64,000 nucleotides of DNA from Karalla daura. Its lineage: Eukaryota; Chordata; Actinopteri; Chaetodontiformes; Leiognathidae. This document shows, piece after piece, positions 48,085-57,809 of this stretch; position 1 is the stretch's first letter; each line of letters begins with the position of its first letter. The DNA is taken from assembly GCA_029224185.1 (NCBI GenBank), contig CM055207.1, positions 13,964,291 through 14,028,290 on the forward strand, read 5' to 3'. Under the pieces are notes generated by a model. That model worked only from the letters and a program-made list of their open reading frames with translations, was not told the origin of the DNA and did no database searches. A program made the translations under genes and the position numbers.

Positions 48085-48826
48085 TAAAAACTCTCCTGTC
48101 ACTTTAACATTGATTAAAAGAACATCCCGGAGGTCGCAGCCATAATCAGCTTTTAAAAACGTTCATCTAATCTGCAGCGCGGCGCTCACAGAACCTCCAC
48201 AGGTTGCAAACAATAAACATGTGATTAAGATCCACACATACACATACATACACACACACACACACAGACATTGTTATGCATAATGGATCTGAAGTCAAAC
48301 TTGTACCGCACCCGTTTCAACACAGTACGTCAGTAAATCGAACATCTTAAAACATAAATGAATCATCTCTTTTTTGGCCTACATGGCACTCAACTGTCAT
48401 TCACTTTGTACTTCTTTTTCTATGACAGGTTTATTTTTGGGGGCAATAATCATCCTCTTGAAGACGCACTCCAAAACTGCTAAGTACGAAACACGCAATC
48501 AACTATGATGCATTTCGATAGGTCCTCCCACTGTCGGCGCATCACTGTCCCCTCCCTTAAATTGGCTTCCTGGTGTTTCCTCCCACGGTGATAATCTCCA
48601 ATCAACCATCTGCCGTGTCATCTCTGTGCGCCATCGCTCTGCCCTTCCCTCCGCTGCCCCCCTCCCCGCCTCGCCACCTTCCCACTTTCCCCCGGCTGAT
48701 GATGTCAGGATGCGATATGCCCTCGGAACAACCATTAAACAAAACGCCGTGCGGGAAAACGAAGTCCACCATCACTCGCACGCCGTCCTTTCTGACACCA
48801 TTTATAAGCCACAGCATCTATGAGGT

Positions 48827-48891
48827 TTTGTGTGTGTGTGTGTGTGTGAGTGAGTGAGTGAGTGAGTGTTTGCATGTGTGTGTGTGTGTGG
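48827..48891. repeat. compound (GT)n(GAGT)n(GT)n repeat
   Basis: GT run (48827-48848), then a GAGT tetranucleotide run (48849-48868), then GT again to about 48891. Confidence 0.93.
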
Positions 48892-48959
48892 GTGAAAAGG
48901 GCCCCCTGTGATGGACGTAATAGGCCAGGACAGATGGCCTCTGCTCCCACCAACCCACG

Positions 48960-48963
<4 letters not shown>

Positions 48964-49023
<60 letters not shown>
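48964..49023. repeat. (CA)n microsatellite
   Basis: Pure CA run of about 60 bp, in inverted orientation to the GT arrays about 75-135 bp to its left. Confidence 0.95.
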
Positions 49024-49025
<2 letters not shown>

Positions 49026-49109
49026 CCTAGAGCAGAGCCTCAGTGTTTGGTAGTGCATGTTGTTGCCTGTTCCGGTCCTAGCCTTATTCTGTCGCTCAGA
49101 GCAGCAGGA

Positions 49110-49430
49110 GAGAGCTACATCTGTGCCGCGTTCGCCTGTGAAGTCGGGACAGAAATAGAAGTGAAGGCGCCAGCGTTTGAACCGACCATTCAGCGCGCTG
49201 ACATCCTCGCAGTAAAAATAAGCTGTCTGGTGACGCGCCGGGCCTTTGGTGCCGGGTGTCGAGTCTAACAGCTGCTTGTCACAGCCTGGCACACCGTCAA
49301 CAGGTGCCGGCGAGCGGCGGCGGCCGGGTGAAATTCCACCCGACCGGTTTCCTTCCGTCGCCACCGGTCCTCTTCGGTTCGGTGTCTCGGGTCGTTAGTG
49401 GCGCCCAGCCCCGGTGCTGATTTCACTGTC
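49110..49430. other. CpG-rich island-like patch
   Basis: The most CpG-dense part of the desert (gtgccggcgagcggcggcgg, ccgaccggtttccttccgtc). A long - strand frame crosses it (48735-49364) but has no ATG at its upstream end and runs into a microsatellite, so I do not call it coding. A promoter for an unseen transcript is possible. Confidence 0.35.
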
Positions 49431-49589
49431 ACAGACGGCTGAAGAGGACTGGGAGTATTTTGCTTGAGAGAGTCATCACGTATGACATCTGTCATGATAT
49501 GACGATGTCAGGACGTTGTTTCCTGACTTGCTCTTTTCTGGCACTTTCCTGTAACTGCTGTCACTTGCGAGTAGAAGCTGAGATGAAGA

Positions 49590-49865
49590 TGGGGAGGACA
49601 GGTGAGAATTGCAGTGAGGCGATATCGAAGATCACAAACGGTCTTTGGTTTGAATCTCAGCTGGATCAAGGGTCTTTCCTCCCACAGTCCAAAAACATGC
49701 ATTAAGGATGATTGGAGACTCTAAATAGCCCCTAGTTGTGAGTCTGAGAGTAAAAGGTGTGTATATGTGTGTCCTGATGGACTGATTCCCCGCCCCGGGC
49801 CTCCAGCAGACCCCTGTGACACCATAGGGTCCATAGTGGGTAAGGTAATGGATGGTCTGTGGCTC
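49590..49865 (+). repeat. SINE-like dispersed repeat, best copy
   Basis: Begins with a tRNA-B-box-like phrase (ggtttgaatctcagctgg), then cttcctcccacagtccaaaa, acatgcattaaggatgattg and gagactctaaatagcccc, and a tail ending gtaaggtaatggatgg. Copies or fragments in either orientation occur at 2.6, 36.5, 36.9, 55.2 and 56.6 kb. A long - strand ORF over it is an artefact of the repeat. Confidence 0.7.
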
Positions 49866-50379
49866 TAATGTGAAAGTCCTCTCACCATCGTGTCTGAGGT
49901 CGACGACCCTGCTGGAAGTGCAGGAACCGTGCATAGTACAGTGGAGCGGATCTGTCCGAAAACTCCCTTTCAGCTGACAGAGACATCGATTGGTTGATGC
50001 TAATCCTGAACCTCTGCTGATGAGAGTTGGCGCAGACCTGTCACCGAGTTCCAGAAGTGAGAATTTGGTGGACTGCGAGGGCGGCGTGTTGTCAGAGAGG
50101 CTGAGAATCATCTTCATCATCTCATCAGCGTGACAATCGATGTTTAAAGACGAGGCGGACAGAGGGAAGGATCTATCAAAGTCATTAAAGCCTTCCTGCA
50201 TGTTTGTCTTTGTACGTATGTTCCATCTATCGGTCTCCGTTTGGAGTCATGGAATTATCCCCGATATGTGTTCCCATTTGTTTTGTGACTCTGTATCAGA
50301 CGAGACATGAAGTGTGTGTTGCCAGTCAAAGGGGGTGGATCGCTGCTGTCTGAGGCTGAAAGACGCTACGGGCTAAGAA

Positions 50380-50620
50380 TAACGGAGGCCACAATAGAGA
50401 AATGACGAAAGCAGTAATTAGAGTCGCAGCACCATGAAATCCTAATGCAATTACATGGAGATGTTTCTGTGGAAAACAACAAGAGGATTAAAGTTTAAAT
50501 GACTAATTTGCAAAGACAAGCAATAAAACAGTCTTCAGCCATGTTATCTGGGTTTGGGGGCATATAATGCAAAGTTCATCATGCATTATTAATGAGTCTT
50601 ATATTAAAAGTAATATATGC
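50380..50620. promoter_or_regulatory. possible conserved non-coding element
   Basis: Repeat-free block with AGTAATTAGAG, CCTAATGCAATTACATGG, ATAATGCAAAGTTCAT and CATGCATTATTAATGAG, which are POU/homeodomain-type words. No ORF. Texture-based inference. Confidence 0.3.
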
Positions 50621-51279
50621 AGACTTCCTGTGTCTCCTATCGCAGAGTGGAGCTATTGATGAAATACTTCTTGTGCAAAGACAACAGTAGCAGTGATAAA
50701 AACTACTTTCATATTACAAAGCACGTTTTCTTGGTATCAGTGTAGCAATAAGTGCTTGTTTGTTCATTCTGTACTATATTGAAATAAGAAATAAATCAAT
50801 GTTTGGAAAATATACCAATAAAACATGGCCTAAGTTTGGCAATTGATCGACTTCTAGATCCTCTCATCACTCACCTGAACCTGTTGGAACCTGTAGAATG
50901 ATCCAGAAAGCTGTTTTCATAGCAACGGTGTGTTGGATCCTGAGAACAGTGGTCTTTTCAACACTTATTCATTTTTAAGTAGATATGGTTCAGCCTCACA
51001 AGCTGTGCAGCTGCTGAGTGAGGAACAAAGTCGTTTCATGTTATTGTGATGATGAAGTGATGGATTCCTTCCTGTGTGTCCTTATATGCTCTGGACTGCA
51101 CTGTTACAGGTTAGAACAAATATCAAAGATATTCACCTTTGCTTTGAATCTTTCTGGAGCATCTTAAAACAAGCAGCAAATGTTTTAAAACTTCACGTTG
51201 CCTATATTTGAACACAATACATTCAAAGCGTCTGTCCATCCCAGACAAACGTTAATCTCATGTTAAAACATCCTTAGTC

Positions 51280-51610
51280 CGATTTACACCGGAACTAATG
51301 CAGCAATTATCCCCTGTAATGACATATTGACTGTCCATCACCTGTTTTCCTATGTAAATTTGCTTTTGTTCCACATTAACTGGTGCAAAGTGAACCAATT
51401 TCTCCCCAGAGGACAATCAAGTTAGTCGGGACTCGGTGTGTGTGAGCCTCTTGTCTACCTGTAAATAATTCCAAAGCCTCATCTCGATCACATCAAATAT
51501 TTAAGTGGCTCCCAGAGTAATAAAGTTAGGATTGATTAGAGGACGTGCCCCGGCGTTTGGCCGCCTGGAGCTGAATGGAACCAATAAGAGAGGTAATTAG
51601 AGGACGAGAA
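51280..51610. promoter_or_regulatory. possible conserved non-coding element
   Basis: Repeat-free block with CTAATGCAGCAATTATCC, TGTAATGACATATTG, GTAAATAATTCC and GAGGTAATTAGAGG, and no supported ORF. Texture-based inference. Confidence 0.28.
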
Positions 51611-51944
51611 ATGGGAGAGAGACTGAGGGGTGGGGACGGGGGGGTCCACTTGCTGTCCATCTTTGTGTTTAATGGATACACAGTGGAAGGCTACACATAC
51701 ATTACACGGAAAAGGTTTCACGGTAAAGCAATTAAATCGATGTGAATATCTGAGAATTTCCACTGACATGTGCAGCCAGGCAGCACGCTGGGCGTCATAG
51801 ACTCCTGCTCCAGTTCCTTAATATGAGCAGTATCCCAACTGCAAAGGGCTGCAGAGGTCTGCACAGCACACACACACCATCTAGTGTTCAGCCACAGGAC
51901 TCCAGCTGGACCGGCAGGGCTGCTCACGGCTGCTCTGACACTGC

Positions 51945-52010
51945 GTACAATCTCATCTAGTCATTTAGCAGATGCTTTTATCCGAGTGAAAGTCAAAGTC
52001 AAATCAGAAC
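51945..52010 (+). repeat. fragment of a widespread fish repeat
   Basis: The phrase gtcatttagcagatgctttt, followed by atccgagtgaaag, matches a motif I know from many fish dispersed repeats (tcatttagcagacgctttta then tcc). A related phrase, agagcgacttacag, appears at about 58836-58849. Confidence 0.5.
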
Positions 52011-53250
52011 TGAGACAGGTACCCATTTTAACAGCATGGTACTTTATTACTTCAAGAGAGAAGTACTTCAGAGATAACCAAGTAACAAAAACATTCAGGG
52101 ACAGGGTAGAAAATAAACACGATCAGTATTTGAGCCAAGCAAAGACATTCTCATTCATTTCAAGCACTTGTGAACAGTTCAATTCCTCATGCAAATAATT
52201 TTGTCTCATATGGGACACCTATTACAGTATTATCCTTACCTTTGGTCTAATAGATGAAACTGGTTATATCACACAATTGCTAGAACTTTATAGTGTAGCC
52301 ATTTTAAGCAGGTGTTCAGCTATGTTTCTAATTTGCAAACCCGAGTGAAAGATTAAAGACAGACATGAGCAGAGAGAGATGTTTGCATCCCGAAGATATC
52401 CATATGTGTGTGTGTGTGTGTGCATGTGTGTGGAAAAGTGCATGGTTTGTAAACATTCCCCTGACTTTTAGGTGTGAACCAGTCAGGATGATCTAAACTC
52501 ACCAAGTAAATGTGGATTATACGCAAACTTGTTTGTCCAGAATCAACCAGTCATAACCAACCAGTCGGCAGCGCTCACAGATGCTGGTAACCACCCATGA
52601 ATTAGAAGCAAAACACAAACAGACATGTATTTCATTCAAACAGCAACCCCCGTCTCAGGATTTGTATAGACTTGTCGAACATTTATTTGGTGTGGTTTAT
52701 TACTCATTGTTTGGGTCTATTTATTTTAAGGGTCGGTCAGAAGGAGATTTATTGTCCAGGTCATCGTTTTCCAAGGAGCTGTCGAGTCATGGCAACAGCA
52801 ATTGTAGATTCTTTGAGACTTTTTACTTTCCATCCTAGAGGCTCCTTCAGTCGTGACTTGCTGGTGGGGAAACCCTAGTTCACAGGGTGCAAAAAGTTGC
52901 ACGCAGAAAGCCTCATATGACTTGAACGACACTAAAACTGTTGTTGACAGCCTTTGCTAATGCCTCAGTCTCTCCGCCAGAACTAAACTAAAGCAAACTA
53001 AAAAAAACCCAACTAAAACCTAAAGCTAAACTAAAGAAGCCTGTCTGACATGTCTCAGGGAAAGAAATGGATGTGAGGTTGAATGTTCTATCACGCTCAT
53101 CTTTCACAGTGAAATGTTTTCCCTTCAGGGGCAGTTATCTGCATATGAGACATGTGACGGTTGGCTGGTTGGTTGTGATGTTGATTCTGGGCAAACAGTC
53201 GATCCAGGCACGACATTAACTGAAAACAAATGGTGGGAACCCCAGAGGCC
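52010..53250. other. intergenic DNA including the probable 3' UTR of the SmgGDS-like gene
   Basis: Left of the stop codon at 53251 (transcription is leftward), AATAAA signals on the - strand lie at 52682-52687 and 52720-52725. A 3' UTR of about 530-570 bp is therefore plausible. A GT run sits at about 52406-52434. Confidence 0.4.
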
Positions 53251-53723
53251 TCAGAGGAAGGTGTGGAACATGCGCGTCCTCAGACTCTTGGTGCGAGGAA
53301 TGTTCCTGCTGGAGAACCTCATCAGCTTGTACAGATTGGAGCAGGTCCCCAGGCTGGAGAAGGGGAACCAGCGGGCGGCTCGGCGGTTCCCGTGGAGGCT
53401 CCAGAAGGAGGAGGAGCAGCGCTGGAAGACCTCGATGCTGACTGCGTACTGACCCGGCGCCCACTGGGAGACGCACACCAGGGTGACAGAGGAGGCGAAG
53501 CCGCAGCCGTGGGGGGAGACGCCGTGAAAGACGGACTCCCCGGGCCTCACCGACGCCCCCCGCTCCCACACCATGCCCGCCTCCTCGGCCACAGCCATGC
53601 CGCTGAGGTTGCACAGGGCCTGCAGGTTCATCTCCTGCAGCGCCTCCTCGTTGGGGAAACGCAGCAGGATGGCGACGAGGCGAGGGACGGCCCCCCGCCG
53701 CAGCAACAGCTCCTGCAGCTTCG
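53251..53723 (-). CDS. SmgGDS-like gene, last exon
   Basis: 473 bp from acceptor ccctctcag to TGA. It starts KLQELLLRRGAVPRLVAILL, one more armadillo-like unit, then ALCNLSGM. After that come about 105 residues of unrecognised sequence with several Cys and aromatic residues (FHGVSPHGCGFASSVTLVCV; SIEVFQRCSSSFW) and a basic end (IPRTKSLRTRMFHTFL). SmgGDS continues here with further repeats, so this terminus is private to the gene. Confidence 0.85.
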
Positions 53724-56700
53724 CTGAGAGGGACAGGCATTAGTTGTTTGGAACAGTCATTGATCTGAAGGGCTGGGTTTCGCAAAATCAGATTTCACAT
53801 TGAAAACATATATGATCACAAACGTTTGCTTGTACTTGTTTCCATGCTTGAACATGATTAATACTGTCGATATTTCTGTTACTATCCAATTATTCTGGAA
53901 GACTGTACAAACAGCAGTGCTCCCAAGAAACCACCCATCAGCTCCTGGATTGATGATTTTATTTAGCCATTGTGTGTGGAGAAAAAATTCAATATAAATA
54001 TTGATTTCTTTAAACCCTGAAATCAGAGGGTTGAAATCACAGAGCTGTCAACGGCTCAATATATCGTATACCTTGAAAAATTCCCTTGACCAAATGTCAA
54101 AACATTTTACCATATTTCTTTGCATTTCATTTTATTGCATTTCTTTAAAACTTTGCTAGTATGGTGTGCAAGAGACCCCCCACACACAGTGTGAAATGAT
54201 GGACGAGTGGTTTATGTCCAATATCTAAAGCTACAAACCAGGCAAGATACGGATGGATGGCCGGTTCTCAAACATTAATTTTTGAAACTGCATTTTCCAG
54301 ATTCATGAATCTGTACTATTGAAACCAAACTGCTTATCGGGAGTCAGAAGTTCTTTGATTTTAGACAGATTTTTGGAGATGTTTTTAAATTGTTTTCACC
54401 TAAAATAGACGTTTGGCCCATTTTGTAACCACTATCATATCCTTGTTTCTCAGAGCTGTCTCAACACGTGTTTGAGGTGTGACCATCGACCTACGGACAT
54501 ACTTACAGCTGTCGTAGGACATGCGTGAGATGGCTCTGATGGCGTGGAGCAGCAGCTCCTGGTCGGAGCTGGTCAGCACAGACAGCAGCGCCGTCACCAA
54601 GCCCGCGTCACCGAAACCTTTAAGCACCACGGCTGTAGGGCAGAGGCACAGCACGTGCACACCGGTCACGCTCGCACCCTCCACATCTCCACAGAACACA
54701 TCAGCATGGTCAACAGCCGTATCGATGACTCACACTCCTTGGCGAGTTCGGCCACCAGTTTGGCGGTCAGCAGTGTGAGCGGCCCGCGGTGCCGCAGGGA
54801 CAGAGCCAGGATGGGCAGGATCCCACTGACCACCACCTGCTCAGCTGCACCTTTGTCTGGACGCAGGTGGATCGACAATACAGGAGAATCAGAAACATGA
54901 GAGGTCGATAACTGCTACTTCTGAGGGACTGATTATATATGACAACACTTTCAAGGACTTCAACCGTGCTGCTTCGTTTATACGTATGCATTTATTTTAT
55001 GTATATCCTGTGAACAACTCCTGATCTTTTTATTCATTACCTGCCCATAACAGGCCACTAAAGGACTCCAACGTAATTGCTGACAGTATTTACCACTGCT
55101 GCTCCTCCTTTCACTGGTTGTAAAATTGTGCTTGTTGCCTCATCCTGGTTTATTTGATGTGAGGGGGAGGCCAGGGGAGTACACCCTGCACAGGTCACCT
55201 GTCCATCACATCACACTTACATTCACACCTAGGGGTCTCCATTCAACCTAAACATATATGCTTCTGGACTGTGAGAGGAAACTGGACTCACATTTAGAGG
55301 AAACCCTGGGAAAACATGCAACTCCACACTGGAAAACGCCTGGTCTGACCAGGATTTGAACATAGGACCGTGTTGCTGTGAGGTTGTCCCTTATTTACTA
55401 TTATGCAGAGTGATTCCACAGTGAACGCTGCTTCTCCATGATCCCCACATTGCCCCGTCTCTGCCTCCTCTGCCTCGCTTTGCCCTGGCTGCTCTCTCGC
55501 TGGGAGACACAAATACCGCTTAACATCTCCCAAGGACTTACAACTGTCATGCACCTGATCCTTTCACAGCCCCCCTGCCCCCATCCCTCCCTCCCTGGCC
55601 CCCGCCGATGTGCTTGGCTTTTTGCTGCAGGTTTTATCACTCAGAACCGGAGGGAGCTGCGGTGATGTAGCTGCCACCAGGAGTGGGAGGCATGATGTCT
55701 GGAGGTAAACTTGATATGGAAACACATAAATATGTAAATTGCATGTGGCAGCAGGACTGCCTGCGTTTTGCAATTCAAATCGCATCAAGCGAAAAGACAG
55801 AAAGATGTAACCCCGGAGCCCCTCATCATAGCGGGGAACCTGCAACACGTTGTTACATACTTTAAACATCGAGCAGGTGGTGGTGACTAAAATGGATTCC
55901 AATGAGAAATCAGCGTAAGAGAGTGTATATGGACTCACTCTTTTCCTTGATGTTGATGAGCACGGTGTTCAGATGCGGTTTGAGCTCATCCTCAATCAGC
56001 TCAAAGCCAAGGACTCTGATGGCACCTAATGCATTGTTCAAGTTGTCTGTGGGGAAATGGAGACAATGTTAAGAGATGAGGCACAAATCAGCCGGCAGCT
56101 GCTACGGATGCTGTGGGGAATATAAATACCATTATGGTTGGGTGAGAGTGAGAGAAGCAGCGATGCCTATAAAACATATGCCATGAAAAGTTGAGAGAAC
56201 ATGAGGAAATGTTGATATGCAGCGACAAGAGCAAGAATCATGTGACGTGTGACAAACAAAACAGCCGTATGTCAACCTTTGTTCTGTCTGGTTTTACACC
56301 CTGCGACTGAAACGTTTTATGGCTCGCTGGTCTCCATGGTGTTTGGACAAGACTTAAATCTGCAGCCACAGCTATGCGTCTGTCAGGCTGAATAAAACAC
56401 ATTTTATGATTTCATTGCATACAACATATTGTATGTTAATGCTGCAAATCCAGCTTCTGAATTGTGTCGTGTAAATGCTAAAAAGTTAGCTTAGATTAAA
56501 AATATTTGCTAATTAGCACAAAATAGGTTGTTTTTTTAACATTTTTGGCCACATGGTGGATCAGTGGTTTGTCTCGGGTGAAGCCGGGTCACACCAGGGT
56601 GCTCTCCATGAGGAGCCTGCATATTCCTATCACATCTGCTTGTGTTTTCTCTAGGTACTTGGTTTTCCTCCCCCAGTCGAAAAAGCCGATTAGAGGCTAC

Positions 56701-57809
56701 AAATTGCCCCTTGGTGTGAGCGTGAGAGGGAATAAGGTGTGTGCCCTGTGGTGGACAAGACGGTTAAGGTGAAAAGTGGGTAAGATAATGAATGGGTGGA
56801 GGGATGGATGTAAATCTATCTGAACCAAAGTCAACTGATTAATGGACATCCATCCAGTTTCGTCCCTGTCGGTGTGAGTCAACATCATGCTGTTAAGAGT
56901 TTCTGATTGCTGCAGACACAACACTGTTCCAGACCGTCCTAAACACTATTGCTTTAATCTAAAAGTTTAAAACTACAACCTAGGACTAAACAATGACTCT
57001 TCCTCCATGGCTAGAATTAGAAGTTAAAATGCAGCAAATAAACATTTTCTGTATAAATCAGTAGATGCAAACAAATAAATCTTACTTTTTATCACAGCAC
57101 AGTCTGACCTTGAAGCTCAGAAAACAAATGGAAGAATGAAGCAAGTCATCAAACTGAAGATTAAGCTTTAACTTTTCTTTCAATCTGTGCTCAGTTTGAC
57201 GTGACTCTAACAGCTGAACCACACTAAATGGGACAACTTACTGCATTAACATCACACTGTACTGGAACAGACTTGATACTCACTGGGAATCTGTTTCCTG
57301 AGGCACTACAATTAAATAAGAATTAGGATGATTTTCTTGTAAACTCTCAGAAACTGGTGACAAAAAGACACTCTGTCACTGGCATCGCTTTCACAACCCA
57401 AAAGTTTTGCTCCCCGTCATTATACAAGTAAGATACACCAGGAGGAAGAAGATACTTTTGAGGCCGCAGTGGCACTTTTGTAAATGAATCATCTCACCAC
57501 CGGTTGTGAAAACCTGCGTTAAGGTTAAGTCACTTTCTCCCCTTCAGCTGACCTCTCTAACCTTAACCTTATCGGATGAGGCTACTCAGTGGCGGCGGCA
57601 TTAGAGGCGGGCTGCACCCAGCAGCTCTCAATGTGTAAACATGTGTAAGCATGACTGAAACAAAGCGTGCAGCAGCTACTGTGCGACCACATACATGCCA
57701 CGCCGCTATACTCACCGTCTGGTGTGCAGGACTGCAGCCGGCTGGTCCTGCGTTTGGCCACCTGGGCACGTGTGTAGGTGTACATGAGCGGAACATTTGG
57801 GTGTCCCAT
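53251..57809 (-). CDS. short RAP1GDS1 (SmgGDS)-like armadillo protein, five exons
   Basis: Exons on the - strand: 57809-57716, 56046-55939, 54856-54734, 54632-54507 and 53723-53251. All have GT/AG borders and every phase joins, giving 307 residues. The start ATG has G at -3 and +4, and an in-frame TGA lies about 16 codons upstream. Residues 32 to about 195 follow the N-terminal armadillo repeats of SmgGDS: DNLNNALG versus ADNLSDTL, SGILPILALSL, AKLVAELAKE versus ANIIAEVAKN, DAGLVTALLSVLTSSDQELL and SYDS versus CYDS. The match fades in the fourth repeat (RGAVPRLVAILLRFPNEEAL then CNLSGM). The remaining 100 or so residues are not recognised. SmgGDS proteins bind prenylated small GTPases and are usually about 560-610 residues; this one is about half that length. 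The biochemical role here is inference. Confidence 0.85.
54507..54632 (-). CDS. SmgGDS-like gene, exon 4 (armadillo repeat)
   Basis: 126 bp between acceptor ccctacag and donor AGCT|gtaagt. It encodes VVLKGFGDAGLVTALLSVLT, SSDQELLLHAIRA and ISRMSYDS. The DAGL...SxDQExLL...CYDS pattern of SmgGDS is clear. Confidence 0.92.
54734..54856 (-). CDS. SmgGDS-like gene, exon 3 (armadillo repeat)
   Basis: 123 bp between acceptor gcgtccag and donor GAGT|gtgagt. It encodes NKGAAEQVVVSGILPILALS and onward to KLVAELAKE, an armadillo repeat aligned with the first SmgGDS repeat. An earlier possible donor two bases upstream would break the frame, so I chose GAGT|gtgagt. Confidence 0.9.
54857..55938 (-). other. 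SmgGDS-like intron with SINE-like copy
   Basis: 1,082-bp intron. Positions about 55150-55395 are a - strand copy of the SINE-like repeat (reverse complement: ctcacagtccagaagcatat then atgtttaggttgaatggaga). No further exon is seen. Confidence 0.65.
55939..56046 (-). CDS. SmgGDS-like gene, exon 2
   Basis: 108 bp between acceptor ccccacag and donor AAGA|gtgagt. It encodes DNLNNALGAIRVLGFELIED and onward to LINIKEK, matching the position of the SmgGDS N-terminus. Confidence 0.88.
56047..57715 (-). other. SmgGDS-like first intron with SINE-like copy
   Basis: 1,669-bp intron. Positions about 56550-56800 are a + strand SINE-like copy (tggttttcctcccccagtcg, then ttagaggctacaaattgccc). The rest is AT-rich unique sequence. 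Confidence 0.65.
57716..57809 (-). CDS. SmgGDS-like gene, first coding exon
   Basis: 94 bp from ATG to donor GACG|gtgagt (phase 1). It encodes a basic N-terminal extension (MGHPNVPLMYTYTRAQVAKR and onward to QSCTPD) not present in SmgGDS as I know it. The last codon is completed by the next exon to give Asp, the residue that begins the SmgGDS-like DNL motif. Confidence 0.75.

Noticed and set aside
48735..49364. 209-residue minus-strand open frame across the CpG-rich patch
   Set aside because: Its first codon is GTG, no ATG lies at the upstream end, half of it is a translated CA/GT microsatellite, and no family resemblance is seen.
49632..50201. 189-residue minus-strand open frame
   Set aside because: It runs antisense through the SINE-like repeat at 49590-49865. 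Its C-terminal part is translated repeat and the rest is unrecognised.
53216..53785. Two 160-190 residue frames over the last SmgGDS-like exon
   Set aside because: They are shadows in other frames or strands of the GC-rich exon. The frame that joins the upstream exons in phase is the one ending at 53251.
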